Shown here one piece after another: positions 55,503 through 64,000 of a DNA stretch of 64,000 nucleotides (positions within the stretch are counted from its first letter, which is position 1; every line of letters starts with the position of its first letter). The stretch lies in contig CM077115.1 in the NCBI GenBank assembly GCA_039619475.1, positions 401,794,557-401,858,556 of the forward strand. Reading direction: 5' to 3'. This DNA is from Icerya purchasi. Taxonomy: Eukaryota > Arthropoda > Insecta > Hemiptera > Monophlebidae. The notes under the pieces are model-generated. The model was not told the origin of the DNA and made no database searches. It was given only the letters and a program-made list of their open reading frames with translations. The translations under genes were made by a program, and so were the position numbers.

Positions 55503-58500
55503 CTGAAATGTAAAAAAAAAAATCGAGCGCGGTAAGTAAAACAATCGAAATAAATGCAGCAAACGAATCCTGTTGATAAACCTTTACATATTAGAGATAA
55601 TGTGCAACACCTTCGAGTTTTAATTATTTCAATGTATACAAATTAATACGGTTAAAAATTTTCAATATTTAATTAAACAGCAAATATCACTTTCAACTTT
55701 TCATAAGTACAGCAAATGCCATTTATGATGAATCTGCATACTGATCAATTATTGTTTAGCATTATGGTGCAACACACCGAATGACAATAACGTAATTACG
55801 CGGCCTGTAAATCGTCCGTTTTGATAAATCTCGGCTAGAGGCTCTATCGTGTAAAACAAATTTAATGTTACCAAATTAAAATTGTTTTCGTTCAATTGTG
55901 AATCAACAGAGTGCGCTGCCAGGAGCATTATAAGTGTGGCGACTCTTTCACATCCCTATTCAAATAATGAATAGTTATACATATAACAATAAGGGCGCTT
56001 TTGACTACTACGATTGCCATTCTCTCCAGTTCAGTCCTTAATTCCTTGATCTTCTTTCACTTCGCTGCATACCGGCCAATTTCTTTGACGTGATTTTGAT
56101 TTTCTGCCGTTTACATTTCAGTTACCAGATTGTTGTACATTGATTTCGTAGTTTCTTTGAATATTCTTTTCTTTTCTTTAAAAACGTTCAATTCGATTAC
56201 GTGTATATTCTCATTTTATAAAATTTGGACTTTGAATTATTGAACTGCGCGATCTGTTGTTTTTGTTTTTGCTTCTTTTTAATATTGTCGATGCTTGCTC
56301 GAATTAAATTTTGATTAACTTTCTGTGAAGCTTTCCTCTGTTCACTCATTATTCAAAAAAAAAAAAAGGAAGTTCTAATTCAAAAAAAAAAAAAATGCAT
56401 TTTAGTATTCATTATGAAACAGCGCTGGAAAATTTAAAAAGTGAACTACCAAGCTTCTGACCAAAAGGGTGGGAAAAATAAAAAAACATAAGATACGAAT
56501 AAAGAAAAAATTTTTACTTCGGAACTTTAAAATTGCGAACGTAGACGGATAGAATTTGCTCACTGTTTCTTCGCTGTACTTCATGAAATACGTCTAAAAC
56601 ATAAATGACCGCGGGACGCATTCACCTTACAGAAAACTGCTGTGTAGGAAGAAACGCGAGAAATTATTGAATTACTATTTCCTATAGTTATATCGCCATG
56701 TAAGGTAATAAAAATGGCCTCTATTTAAGGATATTTGAATTCGAAGCGGCGAAGAAACTGGACAAATTCGGATCCGGACTATTAGGATTACAATGAAACC
56801 GAAATGTTGGAAAATTCCAAGAAAAAAATAGATAAAAGCCGGGTCAATATAACATTGAGGAAAGTGACGTAACACAGAAAGCTTAGGAGAGTAATGGCGA
56901 ATTGTAAACTTGCAAAAATAAATAAGGTTTTTCTTTCTTTTTTTTTTTATGTTGGATTCATCAAAATAGGCATTGACCCAGGAAGAGGGGAAAGGATGAG
57001 AAGTGGAATCAGATGTTTAAACGATCAGATACAGAGGGGGTAAAGAAGACTCAAGTATACCGAAATAACCAAAGGAGATGGTACCAAGAGAACAAAAGAT
57101 GCGCGATCAGTAGTTGGAAGACCAATTAATGGAAACGAGGAGTAGAAAGAGGAATGTTCGAAAGCGATATAGGTGCACTAAAATAATAAAGTATGATCAG
57201 CATTAGCTATAAATTTGCGAGCGGTAGGGTGAAGGGAAAGAGTAGCGGCTAAAGAGATGCAGGAAGTAAACTGTGTCCGAAGCGTACAGACAGATTGCAG
57301 ATAGAGTTGAACGCCGCATAGAGAGAATTGAAGAACCAGGGATAAGACAGTTTCAGGAAAAACGAAATAAATCATCAAATAAATATTGTTACTGAAAAAA
57401 GCTATAAACGTTAGAACGGACTGTGTGGGAAATAGAGTGATTTGAATTAAGAAACGGACTTGTACTTATAGTATGTACGCACCAATATCAGACTGCTCCG
57501 ATGAAGAAGTAGAAAAAAGATACGAAGAAGTAGAAATAAATAGAAAAAGAATGAGCGCATGATAGTAACAATGGAATTGAAGTACCCTCTAGAGAGAGAG
57601 AGAGAGAGAGAGAGGTCTTAGAAAAATAGAAATTAAAGAGAGAACTAATATAATAATAAACTGACGTTATAGGAATAGACAATCAAAAATTGCATAAAAA
57701 CATCGTGTATATGTACACCGGGAAACAGAGTGTTTTATAAGGAAAATAGGTTATATGATGGCGATGGAAAGGTATTCGCAGGTTTCACGTGAAGAAAGTT
57801 AATACGAAAGCTAGAGCGGATATTTATTTAAATTACAAGCTACCGATGAATGTACGTAATAGACTATAAACAATTAAGGATGAACAATAAAATAAGATGG
57901 AACCCAGAGATGGTAAATGGAAGAAAAAAAAAGATATAAAGGTAGATGAAGTGAGAAAAAGCTACTTACTGAAAATCCATGAAACGAGAGATAGCGACAA
58001 AGAAAAATTAAAAGTAACTCAATCGAACAGTAGAATTGAAAGACAAAAACTCCTTTTTACACTACCATTCTGCCAAACAACGTTTTTAATGGAAATTTTT
58101 AATAAAAAATCGACCGTAAGTACACCTGAACGCGCTTACTTTAGTGTTTATTTTAAAATTAACAAAACACCGTGTGTACCTTTAGCTGTAGAGACGACAT
58201 GACGTATTTTTCTCGAACTTCGCGTTTCTTTAACGTGATCTGAAAATCGCCGAATAATCTGTGACAGTCCAGAACTTCTGACGGAGGCAGGTAATCAGCG
58301 CATTTTTCCTACATTTAAAAGAAACAGTACACAAGATGATTGATTAAATTATTTAGATTTGTTTATTTTTTTCAAGTAAAGGTGCTCGTGAACGAGAGAA
58401 AACAGATTGAACTTACCACACCATTTTCTACTAGAGCCGTTAGCATTATGATAACCTTGGACTGTTCTTTCCATATCATTTTCCAGAAGTCTTCGATGGT

Positions 58501-61500
58501 GGATTGTAATGGAGCTTGACAAGCTATGTAAAATTTATCTTGCCCTTTAAAACCCTGCGTAATAAAGCGAAATTCAATTTTATTTCTCCGGCTACTTATT
58601 ATCATCGGTTTTATTCTCTCTTTATATGTAAACGAATAAATACAATCATTTTTCACATTTTGCAGACGAACCAGGGAACAGAAAATTAAAAATATCCACG
58701 ATTAACTTCTTATTAGAATGGTACGCCGATATTTTCAGCTATACAGATTAAGTTTCCTACATTATAAGAAGCCAAGACACTGTTACTGTATTTTCCAGTG
58801 AATTAAGCTTTTTGTTTATTAGAAAAATCAAACGCAGATATAAAGAACATATAAAATCATTCAATAATAATCAGATTGATAAATCTACATATGCCGAACA
58901 TTTAATAAAAAATAAACATAAACCTAACTAATTCATTGGAAAATGCAGTAACACTTGGCTTCTTATAACAAAGGAAACTTAATGAATATAGCTAAAAATT
59001 ATTACATAAATAATTATAAACATAATTACTCTTAAACAATCAAATGTCAAATAACAATTACCCCCCTACCCCCACCCACGCTTTTTAATATAAAAATTTA
59101 GCTCCGTTTGGTATTTTATTGATTTTTTTTTTTTTTTTGTTTATTTAAACGCCATCTTTAAACACGCTTTATTAAAGTAGCAGTTAATAGTAGTTTTATT
59201 TTTTTTACATTTAAGATTAGAACTTTATCCAGTGATTGTCATATCAGAATAAATTATATAATAAAATGTTAAATATAATTACGGAAATAGCAAACAAACA
59301 GTAATCGTTGTATATATTTATCCGGAGGAATCTTTTCGCGCCTAGTCGACCATCAGCTAAAAAAGTGGAAACCTACTACAGTGTTTACGGAAATGCTTAT
59401 TTTTTTGAAAGAAAAACCCTGTCTACTATTAAAAAAGATAAAAACGAAGAAAAAAATCGTAGGAATTGAATTTATATGGTTTGAAAAAAATTTACTTGTA
59501 GCTTTTACGAGGAAAACTCTGCTTATAAAGTTACAAAAAAGTGTTTTCCCGTTTTCAAAATACAGAAAGAAAAATTGATCCAAAAAAAAAAAACAAAACA
59601 AAAATATAGCACATAACTCTTGCAAAGGTGGATAAAATGAGATTTGAATCGTTAAAATTAATAACTTTTTACAAATAATAATAATAAAAAACCCCTAATA
59701 AAAACGGCATTAAATGCGATTTTTTAAAATTTAATCGCTCGGTTATATCGCAATAAAGCAACTTTCTCACCTGAAACAAAGTATGTATAAAGCTGTACGG
59801 AAAAAGAATAGTGCAAACGGATTTCAATTTCAACTACCACACTAAATGTTTATTTTTAGAGCCGAAGCGAAGACACTGCTAGTTACAGCTAGTTAAGAAG
59901 GCCAGTATTTTCTACATGACGATGAAATAATTTAAAACTAAATTTATCTCCATTAATACTTCTTTTCTATTTTCTAATACTAAATATGGAAAATTCCACC
60001 AAAAAGTCTAGTATATTAATATTTAATCATTAACAGGAGGGTGCATGAGGAACACTACATTTAAGTTGTAAGACCGTTGGCACAAATCGAATACATGTAT
60101 AAATATGTTGCATATTTCGCCTAGGAAATTGCCGATCAAAATGGAATAAAGAAATATATACGCTCTTAACAAATACCTTTACGTAATTAGCGTTTATATA
60201 GCTGTGAACGGTTTCAGCATTATTTTTACTAGCCGACAATGAAACTCGTGTTTCCGGCAACGGAATAACATTCGAATATCGATTTTTCGCCTCTGCTCCC
60301 GGCGGAAGTTCATCAGGTCTCACGACTACTGTCGGAATCTGAGAAAATTCTTCGTCTAATTCGGATTTGTTTCCGATCGCTTTTAATAATCCATTATAGG
60401 TTAACGGTCTGGACGGTACACTCTGTAACAAAAAACGTCTTCTCATATTTATCATTCATTCGTAACTGACACTGAAAAAATTACGGGGCAAAAGACCGAT
60501 AGCGAAAAATGTCGATGAATAGTCACGACATTGGGATCACCCTGATTTTGATGAAGTTTTGTAGATCGATAGAAGACCATGAGTATATGAATCGTGTAGA
60601 ATATTAAATTGTAACTTTTTGATTTACGCGAGAAATTTAAATTTTTCGAAGCTACGTATATAACGGATGTTATAGATAGCCCGTTTAGACAAAAATATGC
60701 AATAAATTCCAGATTACGTTTATTTAACTTGCGCAAATGGTTCGAAAAACCGATTAATCCAAAATGAAAATGTAACAGTTTATAATACGAAGTCGGAAAA
60801 TTAAAAAAAAAAAAAATCAATATTTGTAATCGGCATGCATAAATTTTACACCCCTGCTAAAATCAAAACTTCTTAAAACTCTTCTCCGCGTTCATACAAA
60901 CACATATTATAGTTCGTAGACAGTAAATACTGTATATGTATACAGATGTAGCAGAATTTTTACTTCGTTTGTATTTATTCTTTCAATTGTGACGACAAAA
61001 CATTAATCTTTATCTACAAAAAATCTGTAACAACACACATAGACAGCAATAATACCGTATTGTCGCGTGTACCACTTGTCCTCGTGTAAGACGCGCACCT
61101 CTATTTCATCTATCGAAAAATTTGAAAAAAAAGTTGTAAACAGCACTTTCATTATCGTATTACAACATTTCTGATAAATTAATGAAGTTCATTAGGTTGC
61201 ATCAAAAAAGACTTGCCATGATCAGTAGTCATGTTCTTTTATTAGGTATAAAAATATTACAGTGTAAAAATTATCAGGTACCTATATTTTGAAATACGGT
61301 TTATTAGTTTATTTTTTAAAGTTTGTGTCTTGAATAGATGGCGACTTAATCGATTCCGTAATAGTAGGCTCGTAACGAACGTGCCTATGTCCCGGGGGTA
61401 ATAAATCTACAGAATACGGAACATCATTGTGTTTTTAATGTTTACTCTATTTTATTCATTTCAATCAAATTATAGCATAATATCATGGATGACAATCATA

Positions 61501-62462
61501 TTAAACATTAGAACAGCGTAGGCCTAAATAAACGAGCAGCAATGTAAAGGAATGTGTGTTTAGGAATGGGGAGATCAACGACCGGTCAACTGCAATCCTC
61601 ATGTAAGACTCGCACCTCCACTTTATGGCACAAAATTTGAGGAAAAATGTGCGTTCGGTACAAGCGACAATACGGCATACTTTATTCGAATTCATTTATT
61701 TTCTCGAATTTAAACTGGAGAAAAAAAATTTAAATATATATCAAAAAGCCAGAGAGAATTAAATAGTCACAGTGTGGAAAGCGAAATTTAATTTTACAGT
61801 AAAATACAGCTACTACTAATCTGAAGATGAAAAAAATAGCTTTCAAGTAATAGTTCAAAATTTTATTAAATTCACTGAATGAATTTCTCTTTTTCCGATT
61901 ATACAATCTTTAAAAATTTGTTTATTACATTACTGTAAAATCGGTTCGATTATTACGTAAGCAGTTATTATACTAAACAACGACGAGCTACAGCATGTTA
62001 TTACTCAATTAGCATTCTGCCGATAAGCCACGCCATCTTAAAGGGGCCTATAAACAACATGTCTTTAAAAAAAAAAAAATAATAGTATTTTCAATTCGTG
62101 AAAATTGTTTTAATAATAATTTCAGTTTGTTGTATTATTACAGTATATACATATATATGTTATTAGTCTTTTATTTTCTTCACTAAAAAAGGACTACGTT
62201 TTGATTTTTCATTAGGACTACTACTATTATATATATCATTAAAGATTAATTAAATATTGCGAATATTTTTTTTTTTTTTTTACTTTTTTGAACTTACCGG
62301 ATCCTCAAAAGCGGGATTTCCATATGATCTTCTGGAAGCTCTAAGTTTACTTTTTCTACGAGCACTGTTATAAACCGATATATTATCCAAACTATAATCA
62401 TCCATTGAAACTGGTGTGCATCGCTGACCGTAGACGCCTTTTTGTCTGTTTCTGATCATACA
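55185..62462 (-). CDS. Receptor-type protein tyrosine phosphatase, juxtamembrane and catalytic exons (partial)
   Basis: Five minus-strand exons (62462-62298, 60422-60177, 58554-58417, 58308-58180, 55502-55185) join in frame with GT-AG borders to 332 residues. They encode a juxtamembrane [10 protein letters not shown] segment, the pTyr loop [49 protein letters not shown] and [12 protein letters not shown]. The chain then has [18 protein letters not shown], the P-loop [11 protein letters not shown] with its catalytic Cys and Arg, and a Q-loop [12 protein letters not shown]. This is a PTP domain acting at the plasma membrane on phosphotyrosine. The general-acid Asp of WPD is Leu here (codon 55445-55443). 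Activity may be weak or absent, as in known pseudophosphatase-type receptors. The transmembrane and ectodomain exons lie right of the window, and the 3' end was not found. Confidence 0.9.
55503..58179 (-). other. Intron of the tyrosine phosphatase
   Basis: A 2.7-kb intron without recognised coding sequence on either strand. It holds a (GA)n tract at 57589-57614 and two A-runs (56356-56368, 56383-56395) each preceded by ATTCA. Confidence 0.5.
57589..57614. repeat. (GA)n microsatellite
   Basis: About 13 AG units in a phosphatase intron. Confidence 0.9.
58180..58308 (-). CDS. Tyrosine phosphatase exon (KC.DYLP region)
   Basis: Acceptor TTTAAATGTAG, donor GTACAC, 43 codons. It encodes [20 protein letters not shown], then [20 protein letters not shown]. 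It matches the KC..YWP and ...Y..S.L.L strands that precede the WPD loop. Confidence 0.9.
58417..58554 (-). CDS. Tyrosine phosphatase exon (QGP region)
   Basis: Acceptor TTTATTACGCAG, donor GTAAGTTC, 46 codons. It encodes [20 protein letters not shown], then [19 protein letters not shown]. The normally invariant QGP is QAP. The next intron is only 108 bp. Confidence 0.92.
58823..59130 (+). mobile_element. Penelope-like element B remnant (third copy)
   Basis: The + strand reads [20 protein letters not shown], then [12 protein letters not shown], almost the same as the GIY-YIG end at 2115-2210. An IAKNYYI-like tail and a TTTAATATAAAAATTTA UTR piece follow, as in element B. It is 5' truncated inside the GIY-YIG domain and has a frame change near 58930. 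It lies antisense in a phosphatase intron. Confidence 0.85.
59334..59356 (-). ncRNA. Decayed hammerhead-like core, inverted relative to the Penelope fragment
   Basis: On the minus strand AGCTGATGG is followed by GTCGACTAGGCGC-like sequence and GAAAAG. This parallels AGCTGATGATGG...GAAAAC in Penelope element B. Stem II pairing is weak. It is probably an inverted terminal-repeat remnant of the neighbouring copy and not an active ribozyme. Confidence 0.35.
59370..60176 (-). other. Phosphatase intron sequence
   Basis: AT-rich, with no recognised exon or repeat. Confidence 0.4.
60177..60422 (-). CDS. Tyrosine phosphatase exon with pTyr-recognition loop
   Basis: Acceptor TTTTTTGTTACAG, donor GTATTT, 82 codons. 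It starts [20 protein letters not shown] and includes the [18 protein letters not shown] recognition loop (the usual PYD is PLPE) and ends in SYINANYVK. Confidence 0.9.
60423..61050 (-). other. Phosphatase intron sequence
   Basis: AT-rich, no recognised feature before the transposon-like repeat that starts near 61053. Confidence 0.4.
61053..61679. mobile_element. Inverted-repeat element with a direct internal repeat
   Basis: Ends of about 21 bp are inverted: ACCGTATTGTCGCGTGTACC left, GGTACAAGCGACAATACGGC right. Inside each end a 50-bp unit (CTCGTGTAAGACGCGCACCT at 61081 and CTCATGTAAGACTCGCACCT at 61598) lies in direct orientation. About 627 bp, non-coding, within a phosphatase intron. TAAGACGCGCACC-like motifs occur in some Tc1/mariner/pogo ends, but the assignment is uncertain. 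Confidence 0.65.
61690..62290 (-). other. Phosphatase intron sequence
   Basis: AT-rich, no recognised feature. A T-run at 62267-62281 precedes the splice donor side of the juxtamembrane exon. Confidence 0.4.
62298..62462 (-). CDS. Tyrosine phosphatase juxtamembrane exon
   Basis: Acceptor TTTTTATCGTAG and donor GTAAGTTC on the minus strand, 55 codons, phase 0. It encodes [13 protein letters not shown], then [14 protein letters not shown], a basic [11 protein letters not shown] stretch and [10 protein letters not shown]. Basic residues followed by NPAF are typical just inside the membrane of receptor phosphatases. Confidence 0.8.
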
Positions 62463-62507
62463 CTACGATAAAAAGTTAAAAGAATTGATTAAAACTAATA
62501 TGTTTAT

Positions 62508-62560
62508 GTATATATATATACATATACATATACATATATATATATATATATATACTTGTA
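62508..62560. repeat. (TA)n microsatellite
   Basis: TA repeats interrupted by CATACATATACA, in the phosphatase intron upstream of its juxtamembrane exon and about 90 bases from the mariner. Confidence 0.85.
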
Positions 62561-62649
62561 TATGTAGGCATAGAGTTGTGTTCAGAAAAATATTATACGA
62601 CAAAGAGCGAAAAATCAGAAAGAAATAATAAACTAGAACTTTACATGTA

Positions 62650-63954
62650 CGAAGATGGTTCAAATATAAACCGGAATTTTTAAATAAACGCGCAAAAAAT
62701 TTATTGTGGAAAAAGTGGTTGCACTGGCAGTTAGACCGGTTTGTTACGAAGCGTGTAGAGCAATTAGAACCGCGTAACCTCACTTTTTAGTGTAGTTAGA
62801 GCCATGAGTGAAAAAGAAGTACCAGTGTCTGCTGCGCAACGCATCATTATTCGTTTTTTAGTCAAAGACGACGTAAAATCCGTGGAAATTTACCGAAAAT
62901 TACGCGAACAGTTCGGGGATGAGTGTCTCTCCAAAACTCAAGTGTACGAGTGGTGTTCCGCGTTTCGAAAAGGACGTGAAGTGGTGTCAAACATACCACA
63001 TGCGCGGCGCCCAAAAACCAGCATTGCAGATGAACATGTCAAAGCCATCGAACAACTCATTTTGGCTGACCGACGCGTCCGTGTAAGCGATATGACCGAC
63101 GAATTGGGCATCAGCATAGGTAGTATTGAGACAATAATTCATGATCGGCTAGGTTATCGCAAAATTGCAGCCAGATGGGTGCCAAGACTTCTGAATTTTG
63201 AACAGAAATTCACTCGTTGGGAAGTTTGTACGCGTCTCCTGCAGCGGTATGAAGAGGAAAGAGAGAATTTATTGCGGCGAATATTCACCACGGACGAAAC
63301 TTGGGTACACTACTATACGCCGGAGAGTAAACGCTCGTCTATGGAGTGGCGGAAGAAAAAAGGAGTGAGCGCCAGTCAAAGCGAAGTTTACACAGTCAGC
63401 TGGGAAGGTGTTGTGTACCGTGTTTTGGGACATGAAGGGAGTGATCGCAGTCGATTTCCTAACTGAACAACGTACTCTGACGGCGCATTATTACAGTAAC
63501 CTCCTAAAAAACACAGTCAAACCGGCCTATCGAACAAAAAGGCGCGAAATTCCGATCCGTAGTGCGATACTGCTTCAAGACAACGCCAGGCCACATACCG
63601 CTCGGCTCACGATGGAGACATTGGCCGAATTGGGCTGGGAAACACTTGAACATCCTCCTTACAGTCCAGATTTGTCGCCGCCTTGTGATTATTATTTGTT
63701 TGGCCCGTTGAAAGAAGCACTTGGTGGACAACGTTTCGACAGCAACGATGAGGTGGAATCGTTCGTGCGCAAATGGCTATGTGACAAGCCGCGAGATTTT
63801 TACGAAAAAGGAATAAAAAAATTGCCGGTGAGGTGGAAAAAGTGCGTAGCGTGCGAGGGGGGTTATCTCGAAAAATTGTAAAAAATATGAGCACTGTAAG
63901 TATAAAATAAAAATTTTTATGACGAAATTCCGGTTTATATTTGAACCACCCTCG
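62650..63954 (+). mobile_element. Full-length mariner transposon
   Basis: A 1305-bp element with terminal inverted repeats of about 30 bp; both ends share GGTTCAAATATAAACCGGAA, and the outermost bases are CGAAGAT on the left and CGAGGGT on the right. TA dinucleotides at 62648-62649 and 63955-63956 flank it, as expected for mariner insertion. It contains one transposase gene, frameshifted. Ends and spacing are intact, so it could still be moved by a transposase supplied elsewhere. Confidence 0.95.
62804..63881 (+). pseudogene. Mariner transposase, one frameshift
   Basis: From ATG 62804: an N-terminal helix-turn-helix (SAAQRIIIRFLVKDD ... SKTQVYEWCSAFRKGR), a second DNA-binding part (SIGSIETIIHDRLGYRKI), the ARWVPRLL linker where mariners have WVPH.L, and the first catalytic Asp in FTTDETWVHYY. 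A single-base-type frameshift at about 63363-63375 moves the frame. The rest then reads VFWDMKGVIAVDFL, LLQDNARPHTA with the second Asp, and PPYSPDLSPPCDYYLF with the third. The spacing between the second and third Asp is 35 residues, one more than the DD34D norm. About 355 residues in total would be near the family length. The transposase is inactive as it stands. Confidence 0.93.
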
Positions 63955-64000
63955 TAATTACAGGTAACATAACTGTTCAAACATGATTCAAAAAAAAAAA

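Noticed and set aside
1..64000. CRISPR array, prophage or bacterial operon
   Set aside because: No regularly spaced repeats with unique spacers, no Shine-Dalgarno-linked gene series; introns and eukaryotic retroelements fill the window.

Overview
This is about 64 kb of AT-rich, intron-containing animal DNA, almost certainly from an insect. Three host genes, canonical GT-AG introns and a dense crowd of Penelope-like, Jockey/I-like and RTE-like retroelements, mariners and small hAT-type elements support this. A sap-feeding hemipteran would fit the style of the repeats, but the sequence does not prove an order. There is no bacterial gene organisation, CRISPR array or operon.

Layout. 1-2640: two 5'-truncated Penelope-like elements lie back to back, each with a GIY-YIG endonuclease end and a hammerhead-ribozyme-like core, plus an inverted fragment of one tail. 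3342-29137 (+): eleven exons of an aldehyde oxidase encode about 508 residues of the molybdenum-cofactor half, through to the stop codon. The iron-sulfur and FAD half must lie to the left of the window. Its introns hold many LINE fragments and one small inverted-repeat element. 29243-37382: intergenic DNA with a degenerate tandem repeat, two minus-strand LINE fragments and a 403-bp hAT-type element with a perfect 8-bp target duplication. 37383-38099 (+): an intact, intronless PA28-gamma (proteasome activator REG-gamma, PSME3). 38100-55184: mostly AT-rich DNA with a second hAT-type element, a third inverted-repeat element, an RTE-like fragment, an internally deleted mariner with very long inverted repeats and a LINE 3' UTR with internal tandem repeats. 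55185-62462 (-): five exons of a receptor-type protein tyrosine phosphatase, from the juxtamembrane segment to the catalytic P-loop and Q-loop. The WPD general-acid aspartate is replaced by leucine. A further Penelope remnant and a transposon-like repeat sit in and near its introns. 62650-63954 (+): a full-length mariner with matching ends and TA target sites but a frameshifted transposase.

The three host genes share no obvious pathway: cytosolic aldehyde oxidation, nuclear ubiquitin-independent proteolysis and membrane signalling. They look like ordinary neighbours in a repeat-rich genome. I found no convincing new multi-gene system. The observations most worth following are the phosphatase with an altered WPD loop, the paired hammerhead-bearing Penelope elements with inverted tails, the mariner deletion derivative with extended inverted repeats, the hAT-type family with homopolymer ends, and the intronless PA28-gamma.
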